A stretch of DNA of 64,000 nt from Ancylobacter novellus (GTDB lineage: Bacteria > Pseudomonadota > Alphaproteobacteria > Rhizobiales > Xanthobacteraceae), in the NCBI GenBank assembly GCA_003241485.1, contig QFQD01000001.1, positions 1-64,000 of the forward strand. The letters are read 5' to 3'. The translations under genes were made by a program, and so were the position numbers. Positions within the stretch are counted from its first letter, which is position 1. Each line of letters begins with the position of its first letter. The notes beneath the pieces were generated by a model. It was not told the origin of the DNA. It did no database searches and saw nothing but the letters and a program-made list of their open reading frames with translations. Positions 17,891-27,004 of the stretch are shown in pieces.

Positions 17891-17996
17891 GTCTGACGTC
17901 CTGATCGTCATGCGCGGTCGCGGCGGATTCCTCCGCGCGAGGCGCTATGGCACGCAAGGCCGGGTGGGGCAAGCGTTGGGGCGGGCAGAGGCCTTC

Positions 17997-19529
17997 TCAT
18001 TGTCGCAGGGCTGCCCGGATCTCGCGAAAGGAGAGGGCCCCTGTAAGCCGCGCCGCGCCGGCATAGACCGCGACGCCGGTGAGGACCAGCCCCGCCAGCG
18101 CGGCCGCCGCGCTCAGACCGCCGGCCATCAGCGCCCCCTGCGCGAGGCGGCCCGCCAGCGCCACTGCGCCGGCCATGGCGAGCGCGGCGAGAAGGAGGCC
18201 GGCTATGCGCCGTGCGGCCGCGCCGCCAAGGGTGAGGTGCCCGCGCCGGGCGAGGCCGAGGCCGAGCAGGACCATGCCGACGACGCTGGAGGCCAGCACG
18301 CCCAGCGCCGGCCCCGCCATGCCGTAGCGCGCCGCCAGCGCGAAGCCGAGGCCGCCGCCAACCAGCAGCGCGGCAAGCCCGGCGCCGCTGACCAGCCGGG
18401 CAAAGCCATGGGTGAAGGCGATGGTCGCCAGGATCTTCTCCACCGCCTGCAGCGGCAGCGAGAGCGCGAGGAAGGCCAGCGCGGTGGCGGTCAGTTCCGC
18501 GGCCTCTGCATCGAAGGCGCCGCGCTTGAACAGCACGATCACGATGGGGTGGGCGAGCACGGCAAGCCCAAGAGCGGCGGGAAGCGCCAGCGCCAGCGCC
18601 GCTTCGATGCCGCGCGCGCCCAGATCCTTCGCCTCCCGGGCCGCCAGCGCTGGCAGCAGAACGGCCCCGGCGCTGGCGCCAATGAGCCCGAGCGGCAGTT
18701 CGACGAGGCGCGTGGCATAGAACAGCGCGGCGACGCCGCCGGCTATTCCGGAGGCCGCGGCCGCCGCCACGAGGAAGCGCAACTGCGGCAGGGCGGCGGC
18801 AAACAGCGTCGGCCCGGCATCCCACAGCATGGCGCGGGCGGCGGCGAAGCCTTGCGCGACATTTCGCAGGCTCAGCGTGCCGCGCGGCAGGGCATGAACG
18901 TTCAGCGCGAACTGGGTGAAGGCGCCGGCGATCGCACCCGCCGCCAGCCAGGCCAGCGCGGTCTCCACCGACATCGCATGCGCGCCCGACAGCCACAGCA
19001 GCGCCAGCAGCACCAGCACGACCACATTGGCGGCAGCCGGCGCCATCGTCGGGCGGGCGAAGCGTCCCGCCGCATTGGCCAGCGCCGCGCAGACGCCGGC
19101 GAGCACCGCGAGCGGCACGCAGACGACGCTGAGCCGGCCGGCAAATTCCGCGCCCGCTTCCCGGGCACCGTCATTGGGAAAACCCGGTGCCAGGACAGCG
19201 ATGACCTGCGGCATGAAGAGGAACAGCAGCGCTGCCACGGCGAGCGACGCAGCCCCGAACAGCAGCAGCGCCGCCGCGGCGCGCTGGCGGGTCTCCGGCG
19301 TTCCCTCCGGCCCGGCCCGGCCGCCAAGATGGGGAAGCACGGCGGCATTGAGGGCGCCCTCTCCGAGCAGGCGGCGCACAAGCTGCGGCAGAGCGAGGCC
19401 GGCAACGGAGGCGTCTGCCACCACGCCGGTGCCGAACAGCGCCGCCACTCCCGCATCGCGCGCGAAGCCCAGCACGCGGGAGCCGAGAGTGAGGAGCGCG
19501 ACAGTCGAGGCGTGACGCAGCAGGGCCAT
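17997..19529 (-). CDS. murJ: Lipid II flippase
   Basis: 510 residues and about 14 membrane helices. It moves lipid II across the inner membrane for peptidoglycan synthesis. The N-terminus MALLRHASTVALLTLGSRVLGFARD and RRLLGEGALNAAVLPHL are MurJ signatures. The longest frame starts 82 codons earlier. I reject that part, since it is basic and unlike any family member and reaches toward the divergent adenosine kinase gene. The intergenic space upstream is 127 bp and must hold both promoters. Confidence 0.95.
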   Translation of the reverse strand: MALLRHASTVALLTLGSRVLGFARDAGVAALFGTGVVADASVAGLALPQLVRRLLGEGALNAAVLPHLGGRAGPEGTPETRQRAAAALLLFGAASLAVAALLFLFMPQVIAVLAPGFPNDGAREAGAEFAGRLSVVCVPLAVLAGVCAALANAAGRFARPTMAPAAANVVVLVLLALLWLSGAHAMSVETALAWLAAGAIAGAFTQFALNVHALPRGTLSLRNVAQGFAAARAMLWDAGPTLFAAALPQLRFLVAAAAASGIAGGVAALFYATRLVELPLGLIGASAGAVLLPALAAREAKDLGARGIEAALALALPAALGLAVLAHPIVIVLFKRGAFDAEAAELTATALAFLALSLPLQAVEKILATIAFTHGFARLVSGAGLAALLVGGGLGFALAARYGMAGPALGVLASSVVGMVLLGLGLARRGHLTLGGAAARRIAGLLLAALAMAGAVALAGRLAQGALMAGGLSAAAALAGLVLTGVAVYAGAARLTGALSFREIRAALRQ

Positions 19530-19656
19530 GCCCGAGCAATAGCGGGCCGGCGAGGCGAGGGAAAGCGCGGGCGAGAAGCGTTGCAGGTGTGCCCCCGGTC
19601 TGCTACCGCCAGACCTTCCCCGCCGCAGGCGAACGATCTCGAAGGAAAGCGCTTCC

Positions 19657-20655
19657 ATGACCGCCCAGCAGCTCGATGTGATCGGCTTCGGCAATGCCAT
19701 CGTCGACGTGATCGCCCGTTCCGAGGAAGCCTTTCTCGACCGGCACGCCATGCCGAAGGGCAGCATGACGCTCATCGACGAGGCGCGCGCCGGGACGGTC
19801 TATGGCGACATGGGCCCCGGCGTGGAGATTTCCGGCGGTTCGGCCGCCAACACCATGGTCGGCATCGCCGCGCTGGGCGGCCGCGCGGGCTTCATCGGCA
19901 AGGTGCGCGACGACGAGCTGGGCGGCATCTTCGCCCATGACATCCGCGCCGCCGGCGTCGCCTACGCCACCCCGGCCGCGAATGACGGGCCGACCACGGC
20001 GCGCTGCCTCATCCTGGTGACGCCGGATGGCGAGCGCACCATGAACACCTATCTCGGCGCGGCGCAGAACCTCTCGCCGGCCGATGTCGACGCGGCTGCG
20101 GTGGCGAGCGCAAGCGTGACCTATCTGGAAGGCTATCTCTGGGATCCGCCGGCGGCAAAGGAGGCCTTCCTCAAGGCGGCCGACATCGCCCATAAGGCCG
20201 GCCGCACCGTGGCGCTCACCTTGTCCGATGCCTTCTGCGTCTTTCGCTACCGGCCGGAATTCCTCAAGCTGATGCGCGAGGGCGTGGTCGACCTGGTCTT
20301 CGCCAATGAGGCTGAGCTGACCGCGCTGTACGAGACCGATTTCGAGGCGTCGCTGGCGCAGCTGCGGCAGGATGTGAAGCGCGCGGTCGTCACACGCAGC
20401 GAGAAGGGCGCGCTGTCGGTGGCGGGCAGCGACCTCGTCTCCGTGCCGGCTTTCCCGGTGGAGAAGGTGGTGGACACCACGGGCGCGGGCGACCTGTTCG
20501 CCGCCGGCTATCTCCACGGCTTCGCGCGCGGCTTCACGCCGGAGGAATCGCTCAAGCTCGGGGCGCTGGCCGCCGCCGAGATCATCAGCCATATCGGCGC
20601 CCGCCCGGAAAAGGGACTGAAGGCGCTCGCGGTGGAGAACGGCCTGCGGGTGTAG
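19657..20655 (+). CDS. Adenosine kinase (PfkB family)
   Basis: 332 residues. It phosphorylates adenosine to AMP, salvaging adenosine that SAH hydrolysis releases in the SAM cycle. PfkB signatures are SGGSAANTMVGIAALGG near the N-terminus and DTTGAGDLFAAGY (273-285) with catalytic D279. The long form with VTYLEGYLWDPP is typical of alphaproteobacterial adenosine kinases. GGAAAG precedes the ATG. It is divergent from murJ. A ribokinase-type substrate cannot be ruled out. Confidence 0.88.
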   Translation: MTAQQLDVIGFGNAIVDVIARSEEAFLDRHAMPKGSMTLIDEARAGTVYGDMGPGVEISGGSAANTMVGIAALGGRAGFIGKVRDDELGGIFAHDIRAAGVAYATPAANDGPTTARCLILVTPDGERTMNTYLGAAQNLSPADVDAAAVASASVTYLEGYLWDPPAAKEAFLKAADIAHKAGRTVALTLSDAFCVFRYRPEFLKLMREGVVDLVFANEAELTALYETDFEASLAQLRQDVKRAVVTRSEKGALSVAGSDLVSVPAFPVEKVVDTTGAGDLFAAGYLHGFARGFTPEESLKLGALAAAEIISHIGARPEKGLKALAVENGLRV

Positions 20656-20738
20656 AGGCAGGATATTTTACGTGTATGATATTTGACAGGTGTGCTATTT
20701 TCAGCCTTCTTAGTGCTTAGGCATTAGGAGTCTGGTCC

Positions 20739-21365
20739 ATGCAATTCAAGATAGATCCACGCCTGAGTGAGCTTCAGTACGACGCTCAGAATTTCAGGGA
20801 TTTGGGGGAGAGCATTATCGGGCAGGTCCTCTGGGGATGGCTGAGGCGCGCCGACAATGTCGTCCGCATGGAAACCGCGACTTATTTAGAGCGCGCAGCC
20901 GTAGAGTCTTTGGGACCTCCATTACTTGACGAATTCGGCGTCAATGTCGCGGAGGATCGTCACAAGCAGATGATCGGTCATATGGTCCGGCAGATAATGG
21001 AAGCTCTCGGCTATCAGCTTGTCCAAAGAGGGACAACAATAAGCAAGGGTATGTTCTCCACGGGTGCGCGGTACCAGCATCCGTCCGAAAGCCGCGACCG
21101 CTCCATGAGAATAACAAAGGAGCAGCGTGAAACATGGATCAAAAAAACTGCCAATAGTCCGTTCAATGTCTGGCTCGCACAGCAGATCCGAGACCGGGAG
21201 GGCCGACTTGATCTCGAAAAGCTGCATTCCGTCGCGAAGCGCTATGGGATTACAGACGTCGACCGATATAAAACGCTAAACCCTGGTCAACAACGTATGT
21301 CCATCGGAAATCGACTTCGTTCGCTGGTTGATCCATCAGAGTACGGCGTCGATCCCCAGAATTGA
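20739..21365 (+). CDS. Orphan hypothetical protein, compositionally atypical
   Basis: 208 residues, not recognised. G+C is near half by eye, against about two thirds around it, with many AT-ending codons and AGA/ATA use. TAGGAG eight bases before the ATG makes translation likely. The upstream 80 bp are AT-rich. Two parts can be seen: residues 70-115 (HKQMIGHMVRQIMEALGYQL, ending in a GARYQ motif), and a C-terminal part, residues 145-200 (NVWLAQQIRDREG, DLEKLHSVAKRYGI, GQQRMSIGNRLRSLV), charged and helical like a DNA-binding or accessory domain. It has no signal peptide or membrane segment. It looks like a single transferred gene in a core region. Confidence 0.7.
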   Translation: MQFKIDPRLSELQYDAQNFRDLGESIIGQVLWGWLRRADNVVRMETATYLERAAVESLGPPLLDEFGVNVAEDRHKQMIGHMVRQIMEALGYQLVQRGTTISKGMFSTGARYQHPSESRDRSMRITKEQRETWIKKTANSPFNVWLAQQIRDREGRLDLEKLHSVAKRYGITDVDRYKTLNPGQQRMSIGNRLRSLVDPSEYGVDPQN

Positions 21366-21387
21366 CGCACAAAAAGTGCTCGCCTCC

Positions 21388-21936
21388 TCAGCGCGGGGCG
21401 CGCTTGGCGAGGATGCGCTGGAGCGTGCGGCGGTGCATGGAAAGCCGCCGCGCGGTCTCCGAGACATTGCGCCCGCACAATTCATAGACGCGCTGTATGT
21501 GCTCCCAGCGCACCCGGTCGGCCGACATCGGGTTTTCCGGCAGCTGGGGCTTGTAGTCGCCCTGCGCGCTCAGCGCGGCGCAGATGTCGTCGGCATCGGC
21601 CGGCTTGGCGAGATAGTCGACGGCGCCCATCTTCACTGCGGTGACGGCGGTGGCGATGTTGCCATAACCGGTCAGGATGATGCCGCGCGCCTCGGGCCGG
21701 CGACGCTTCAGCGCCGAGATGACCTCGAGGCCATTGCCATCGGCAAGACGCATGTCGACCACCGCGAAGGCCGGCGCGCCGCCCTCGACGCTCGCCAGCC
21801 CGTCCGCCACCGTTTCGGCCGTGGTCACGGCGAAGCCACGCGATTCCATGGCACGCGCGAGACGCTGCAGGAACGGGCGATCGTCATCGACGATCAGCAG
21901 CGAGCGATCCTGGGTATCGGAGGTGACATCGAGCAT
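21388..21936 (-). CDS. regA: RegA/ActR/PrrA family redox response regulator
   Basis: 182 residues. The receiver domain has acidic pocket DDD (17-19) and phospho-acceptor D61 (VVDMRL). The Fis-type HTH at the C-terminus reads CGRNVSETARRLSMHRRTLQRILAKR, the nearly invariant ending of this family. The start MLDVTSDTQD at 21936 fits the family, while the open frame beyond it does not. It pairs with regB just upstream. It controls redox-dependent processes (respiration, CO2 or N2 fixation, photosynthesis, as the organism allows). Confidence 0.93.
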   Translation of the reverse strand: MLDVTSDTQDRSLLIVDDDRPFLQRLARAMESRGFAVTTAETVADGLASVEGGAPAFAVVDMRLADGNGLEVISALKRRRPEARGIILTGYGNIATAVTAVKMGAVDYLAKPADADDICAALSAQGDYKPQLPENPMSADRVRWEHIQRVYELCGRNVSETARRLSMHRRTLQRILAKRAPR

Positions 21937-22057
21937 TTTGGGCCTTCCCGAGCGCCGCGCGGAGAACCGTGTCCTTGCGAATTCCGTATTGTTTACGCGG
22001 AGATTACACCGGGCGGCACGCGAGCGCAAAAGTGTCGCAGCCGCCGGCCGTCACGGC

Positions 22058-23428
22058 TTACGCCTGTGCGTCGTTCCCGCCTTCCGCCTCGTGCTCACCG
22101 GAAATGTCGATCAGCCGGCGCGGCCAACGCACCGTGATGGAGGCGCCATGGGCCGGCGCGGCGCGATTGACGAAGCCGAGTTCGGCGCCGGAGCGTTCGA
22201 GCAGGGTCTTGGCGATGAAGACGCCGAGGCCGAGACCTTCGCTGCTTTCCTCGCTCTCCTCTTGCGTGTCGCGGCGCCAGCGGTTGCGCCCGCGGCTGGT
22301 GACATAGGGCGCGCCGATCTGGTCGATGAGTTCCGGCGGAAAGCCGGGGCCGTCATCGGTGATAGTGACGGTGACGTCGTCCGCGCCCCAGTTGGCGACG
22401 ACATTCACATGCGTCTCGGCGAAGTCGACGGCATTCTCGACGATGTTGCCCAGTCCGTAGAGCAGGCCGGGATTGCGCGCGATGATCGGTTCTCCCTCCG
22501 TGCGGGTCGGCTGGGCGACGGTGATGGCGATGCCGAAATTGCGGTGCGGCTCCACCACGTCCTCCAGAATGTGGGACAGTCGCATACGGTCGAACGGCGC
22601 GTCGCCGGACTCCAGCGAGGTCAGCGTGCGCAGAATGGACCGGCAGCGGTCCGCCTGTTCGCCCAGCAGGCGGATGTCGTCCGCGAGCGGGCTCTCGGCC
22701 GGCAGCGCGCGGGCGAGTTCCTTCACCACCACGGTGATGGTGGCAAGCGGCGTGCCCAGCTCATGCGCGGCGGCGGCGGCGAGGCCATCCAGCGCCGAGA
22801 GGTGCTGCTCGCGCGCCAGGACGAGTTCGGTCGCCGCGAGCGCTTCGGAGAGTTCGCGCGTTTCCTCCGCCACGCGCCAGGCGTGCACGCCGATGAAGGC
22901 GATGGCGATGGCGAGGGCGAACCAGATCGCGGCAAGATAGATCGGCGGCAGGACCGGGCCGGCGCCGAGATCGCTCGCGGACCAGGGCAGCGGCATCTGC
23001 CAGAGACCGACCAGCGCGGCACACACCGCCGCCAAAGCGCCGAGCAGGATGGTGGTGCGCGGCGAGAGCGCGGTGGCGGAGATCAGCACCGGGGCGAGAA
23101 ACAGCAGGGCGAAGGGGTTGGCGAGCCCGCCGGTGAGGAACAGCAGGGCGGCAAGCTGGAGGATGTCATAGGCGAGCAGCCAGGCCGCCTCGATGTCCGA
23201 AAGCCGGCGCGCGCCGGGATTGCGCAGCCGCAAAGCGAGGTTCAGCCAGGCGGAGAGCGCCACCACGGCAAGGCACGCACCGAGCGGCAGGGTGAAGCCG
23301 AGCAGCCAGTGCACCACCACGATCGCCAGAGTCTGGCCAGAGATGGCCAGCCAGCGCAGGCGGATGAGCGTGTCGAGCCGCAGGCCGAAGAAACGTTCGC
23401 CAATCGGATGGTCGAGCGAGAGCATCAT
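22058..23428 (-). CDS. regB: RegB/ActS/PrrB family redox sensor histidine kinase
   Basis: 456 residues and six membrane helices in the first roughly 185. The quinone-binding signature GGLANPF is at 100-106. The H-box AAAAHELGTPLATI has H222, and a cysteine at 262 (QADRCRSIL) matches the place of the redox-active cysteine (C265) of Rhodobacter RegB. ATP-binding boxes (DDGPGFP, GLGLGVFIAKTLL) follow. The start ATG at 23428 has GGAG six bases upstream. The longer frame (to 23758) reads through a gene-free gap. regB lies upstream of regA in the same direction. Confidence 0.95.
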   Translation of the reverse strand: MMLSLDHPIGERFFGLRLDTLIRLRWLAISGQTLAIVVVHWLLGFTLPLGACLAVVALSAWLNLALRLRNPGARRLSDIEAAWLLAYDILQLAALLFLTGGLANPFALLFLAPVLISATALSPRTTILLGALAAVCAALVGLWQMPLPWSASDLGAGPVLPPIYLAAIWFALAIAIAFIGVHAWRVAEETRELSEALAATELVLAREQHLSALDGLAAAAAHELGTPLATITVVVKELARALPAESPLADDIRLLGEQADRCRSILRTLTSLESGDAPFDRMRLSHILEDVVEPHRNFGIAITVAQPTRTEGEPIIARNPGLLYGLGNIVENAVDFAETHVNVVANWGADDVTVTITDDGPGFPPELIDQIGAPYVTSRGRNRWRRDTQEESEESSEGLGLGVFIAKTLLERSGAELGFVNRAAPAHGASITVRWPRRLIDISGEHEAEGGNDAQA

Positions 23429-23760
23429 GTCGTCTCCGTCTGACGGCCCTCTATAGCGTCGCAGCCTGATCGAGCCAGTCAAATTCGTTGCGGCCGCGGA
23501 AAATGCCCCTGTCTTCAACCCATTGGGCCTTCCCCTGCAGGGCGGCCGGTGCCGCGAGCCTGCTTTTGCCGGCCCGCGCGACGCGCGCAAAAGCGGGCTG
23601 TCGTTGACGGCGCCGTGAAATCTCCTATTTATGTTGCAGCGCACAAAGCGCCGCCGCCGGCAGAACCCGGTGCAGAACGGCGCTGGAGGACCTGACAGGT
23701 GCAAGACGGCCGGCCAAAATGGCGGCCGTTCGGATCGCGCGCCTGGAGACGGAGGCATTT
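23429..23760. other. Gene-free region between regB and phaZ with two stem-loops
   Basis: 332 bp between divergent genes must hold both promoters. A 13-bp imperfect inverted repeat joins 23557-23569 (AGCCTGCTTTTGC) to 23587-23599 (GCAAAAGCGGGCT, one G-T pair) with a GC-rich inner loop. A second hairpin, 23706-23716 with 23720-23729, lies about 20 bases before the phaZ ribosome binding site. No open frame here looks coding. Confidence 0.5.
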
Positions 23761-25134
23761 ATGGCGATCGGCGTTTTCGGCGATGTTCCCGATGCGGCAG
23801 AAGCTGCACGCACGCCCGACGTGGCGGTTGAGACGGCTTCGGCTTTCTCCAAGCCGCTCTACTGGATGTTCGAGATGGGCGTTGCGGCGCTCGACCCGCT
23901 GCGCGTGATGGCTGATGCGGGCCGGCTTTATTACCGCAACCCGGTCAACCCGTTGTCCCATACCGGTTTCGGCAAGTCGATGTCGGCGGCGTTCGAGATG
24001 TTCGAGCGCTCGACCCGGCGCTATGGCAAGCCGGACTGGGGCATTACCGAGACGGTGGTCGGCGCGACGCATGTGCCGGTGCATATCGAGACGGTGTGGG
24101 AGCGCCCCTTCTGCCGGCTGCTGCATTTCCAGCGCGATTTTCCGACGCCGCCGCGCCGGCCGCAGCCGCGCATGGTGATCGTCGCCCCGCTGTCGGGCCA
24201 TTACGCCACCCTGCTGCGCGGCACGGTGCAGACGCTGCTGCAAAACCACGACCTCTACATCACCGAGTGGGTGGATGCCCGCAACGTGCCAATGGCGGAG
24301 GGACGCTTCGACCTCGACGACTATATCGACTACCTCATCGAGATCTTCCGCCATCTCGGTGGCGGCGTGCACGCGCTTGCCGTGTGCCAGCCGGCCGTGC
24401 CGGTGCTGGCGGCGGTGGCGCGCATGGAGGAGATGGGCGACCCGAACGTGCCCGCCTCCATGGTGCTGATGGGGGGCCCGATCGACACGCGGGAGAGCCC
24501 GACCGCGGTGAACGACTTTGCGCAGGCGCGCGGGCTCGACTGGTTCCGCCGCAACGTCATCACCACCGTGCCGTGGCCCAATGCCGGGGTGATGCGGCAG
24601 GTCTATCCCGGCTTTCTGCAGCTGCATGGCTTCATGGCGATGAACCTTGAGCGCCATTTGCGGGCACATGCCGACATGTTCGGCCATCTCGTGAAGGGCG
24701 ACGGCGATTCCGCCGCCAAGCACCGGGAGTTCTATGACGAGTATCTCTCGGTCATGGACCTGCCGGCGGAATATTATCTCCAGACGCTGCAAACCGTGTT
24801 CATCGACCATTCGCTGCCGAAGGGCGAGATGACGCATCGGGGCGAGCGGGTCGACCCCTCGAAGATCCGCAATGTGGCGCTGCTCACCGTCGAGGGCGAG
24901 AACGACGACATTTCCGGCGTCGGCCAGACGCGGGCGGCGCACAGGCTGTGCTCCGGCCTCGCCGATGACATGAAGGCGCATTACCTGCAGCCCACCGTCG
25001 GCCATTACGGCGTGTTCAACGGCTCGCGCTTCCGTGCCGAGATCGCCCCGCGCATCTCCGATTTCGTGCTCAGCCACAACTGGCCGAAGAAGGGCCACAA
25101 CGCGCCGGCCGGCGCGGAGGAAAGCGTCGGCTAG
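23761..25134 (+). CDS. phaZ: Intracellular polyhydroxyalkanoate depolymerase
   Basis: 457 residues. It breaks down stored PHB granules. The alpha/beta-hydrolase core has a cysteine nucleophile elbow (HALAVCQPAVP, C209), as in Ralstonia PhaZ1, and the PHB_depo_C region ends with HYGVFNGSRFRAEIAPRISDF. The ATG at 23761 is preferred because GGAGG lies six bases upstream. An earlier ATG at 23719 lacks one. Its end overlaps the convergent lysR gene by four bases. It implies PHA storage in this organism, although no synthase is in the window. Confidence 0.93.
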   Translation: MAIGVFGDVPDAAEAARTPDVAVETASAFSKPLYWMFEMGVAALDPLRVMADAGRLYYRNPVNPLSHTGFGKSMSAAFEMFERSTRRYGKPDWGITETVVGATHVPVHIETVWERPFCRLLHFQRDFPTPPRRPQPRMVIVAPLSGHYATLLRGTVQTLLQNHDLYITEWVDARNVPMAEGRFDLDDYIDYLIEIFRHLGGGVHALAVCQPAVPVLAAVARMEEMGDPNVPASMVLMGGPIDTRESPTAVNDFAQARGLDWFRRNVITTVPWPNAGVMRQVYPGFLQLHGFMAMNLERHLRAHADMFGHLVKGDGDSAAKHREFYDEYLSVMDLPAEYYLQTLQTVFIDHSLPKGEMTHRGERVDPSKIRNVALLTVEGENDDISGVGQTRAAHRLCSGLADDMKAHYLQPTVGHYGVFNGSRFRAEIAPRISDFVLSHNWPKKGHNAPAGAEESVG

Positions 25135-26027
25135 GCTTCCCAATAGGGCGGATCGCCGAAGGCGGCGCGCAAGGCTTCCGCCAGCGCGCGCAGCTTTGCC
25201 GTGGGATTGCGCCCCTCGGGATGGGCGACATAGATGAACTCTTCCTCGGGCTGCGCGCCCACCTCGATCACGCGCAGCGTGCCGGCGCGGATGTCCGGGC
25301 CGGCGATGAACAGCGGCAGCATGGTGATGCCGAGCCCGGCCGCGGCGGCGTCGCGCATGACGATGCCATTGTTGACCTGCAGCCCGACCTTGGCGCGCAC
25401 CTGAACGCGGCCGCCGCCCGACATGAACTGCCAGTCGGCGAGGCCCCGATGGGTGTAGAAGATACCGCGATGGCCATCGAGTTCGGCCAGATCGCGCGGT
25501 GTGCCGTGCCGTTCGAGATAATCGGGTGAGGCCACCAGCACCCGCCGGCTGCGGGCGAGGCGCCAGGCGGTGAGCGGGCTGTCGCGCATCGGCCCGTGGC
25601 GGATCACGCCATCAAAGCCCTCCGCCTGCGCGTCCACCACCCGGTCGTCGAGCTCGATGCTCAGTTCGATCTGCGGATGCTGGCGCAGGAAAGGGTAGAG
25701 CGCCGGGCCGAGATGCAGCGTCGTCAGCGTCACCGGGGCGGAGATCCGCAGCGGGCCGGCCAGCGTGCCGCGCCGCTCGGCCAGAGTGGCAACCGCCGCG
25801 TCGAGGCCACGCAGCGACTGCGAGGCCATCTCCAGAAATGCCGCCCCGTCCTCGGTCAGCGACAGTCTGCGGGTGGAGCGCTGCACCAGTCGCGCGCCGA
25901 GACGATGTTCGAGCTGCGCCAGCCGGTCGCTGACCACGGATTTCGACAGGCGCAGTCGCCGCGCCGCCTCGCTGATCGAGCCGGCCTCGGCGATAGCGAC
26001 GAAGGCGGCGATGCCGTCCAGTTTCAT
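25131..26027 (-). CDS. LysR family transcriptional regulator
   Basis: 298 residues. The winged HTH is at residues 1-60 (MKLDGIAAFVAIAEAGSISEAARRLRLSKSVVSDRLAQLE), followed by a periplasmic-binding-like effector domain. The N-terminus and the GLADWQFMSGGGRV region are those of the CrgA/AaeR-like group. It is divergent from the SDR gene across 129 bp, the usual arrangement in which a LysR protein controls its neighbour. TTCG...CGAA elements next to its own start may be its operators. Confidence 0.92.
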   Translation of the reverse strand: MKLDGIAAFVAIAEAGSISEAARRLRLSKSVVSDRLAQLEHRLGARLVQRSTRRLSLTEDGAAFLEMASQSLRGLDAAVATLAERRGTLAGPLRISAPVTLTTLHLGPALYPFLRQHPQIELSIELDDRVVDAQAEGFDGVIRHGPMRDSPLTAWRLARSRRVLVASPDYLERHGTPRDLAELDGHRGIFYTHRGLADWQFMSGGGRVQVRAKVGLQVNNGIVMRDAAAAGLGITMLPLFIAGPDIRAGTLRVIEVGAQPEEEFIYVAHPEGRNPTAKLRALAEALRAAFGDPPYWEA

Positions 26028-26029
26028 CG

Positions 26030-26076
26030 TTCGGGTTTTCCGGACACGAAATCCATTTTTCGCAGTCTAATCCGAA
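26030..26076. promoter_or_regulatory. Candidate LysR operator region between lysR and SDR gene
   Basis: Two dyads lie between the divergent genes: TTCG...CGAA at 26030-26050 (13-base spacing), touching the lysR start, and TTCG...CGAA at 26059-26076 (10-base spacing). The second is about 80 bp before the SDR start. LysR proteins usually bind such short dyads and repress themselves. This is inference from position and symmetry. Confidence 0.35.
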
Positions 26077-26156
26077 CACAGCGTTCTCACCATACTCCTG
26101 CGTGACACAGGCCGCGGCATCGCCGGCGGCGGATCGTTTATCCAAGGAGACTTCCC

Positions 26157-26921
26157 ATGCCCCGCCTCAAGGACAAGGTCGCGCTGATCACCGGCGCCAG
26201 CTCCGGCATTGGCCGCGCCACGGCGCTGCTGTTCGCGCATGAGGGCGCAAAGGTGGTGGTCGGCGCCCGCCGCCAGGCCGAACTCGACACGCTGGTCGCC
26301 GAAATCGCCTCCGCCGACGGCGAAGCCGTGGCGTTGGCCGGCGACGTACGTTCGGAAGACTACGCCAAGGCGCTTGTCGCGCTGGCGGCCGAGCGCTTCG
26401 GCCGGCTCGACATCGCCTTCAACAATGCCGGCACGCTGGGCGAGAAGGGCCCGAGCACCGATGTTTCGGCTAGCGGCTGGGAGGACACGGTGGCGGTCAA
26501 TCTCACCGGCGCCTTCTTCGGCGCCAAGCACCAGATCGCACAAATGCTGAAGACGGGTGGGGGCTCGGTGATCTTCACCTCGACCTTTGTCGGCTACACC
26601 ACCTCGTTTCCCGGCCTCGCCGCCTATGCCGCCTCGAAATCCGGGCTGATCGGCCTCACCCAGACGCTGGCCGCCGAGTTCGGGCCGCAGGGCATCCGGG
26701 TCAATGCGGTGCTGCCCGGCGCGGTGGAGACCGAAATGTATCGCGAGGCCAATGACACGCCGGAGGCGCAGTCCTTCATCACCGGGCTGCACGCCCTCAA
26801 GCGCGTGGCGCGGCCGGAAGAACTGGCGCGCGCGGTGCTCTATCTCGCTTCTGACGATTCGTCCTTCGTGTCGGGCACCGCGCATCTGGTCGATGGCGGC
26901 CTGTCGATCACCCGCACCTGA
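26157..26921 (+). CDS. Short-chain dehydrogenase/reductase (SDR)
   Basis: 254 residues of classical SDR. The NAD(P) motif TGASSGIG (12-19), the NNAG motif (89-92), and catalytic Ser (S142), Tyr (Y157) and Lys (K161, YAASK) are all present. It ends DGGLSITRT. An arginine pair at 38-39 after the second strand suggests NADPH preference (inference). CAAGGAG lies eight bases upstream of the ATG. The substrate is unknown. It is probably controlled by the divergent LysR protein. Confidence 0.92.
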   Translation: MPRLKDKVALITGASSGIGRATALLFAHEGAKVVVGARRQAELDTLVAEIASADGEAVALAGDVRSEDYAKALVALAAERFGRLDIAFNNAGTLGEKGPSTDVSASGWEDTVAVNLTGAFFGAKHQIAQMLKTGGGSVIFTSTFVGYTTSFPGLAAYAASKSGLIGLTQTLAAEFGPQGIRVNAVLPGAVETEMYREANDTPEAQSFITGLHALKRVARPEELARAVLYLASDDSSFVSGTAHLVDGGLSITRT

Positions 26922-27004
26922 GAGGCGGGCGACGCACTCCGCCGTTCCGAAATATCCGCCCGATTTGCGGCGGCACGGTTCGGCGGAGATGCTACCTCTA
27001 TCCC

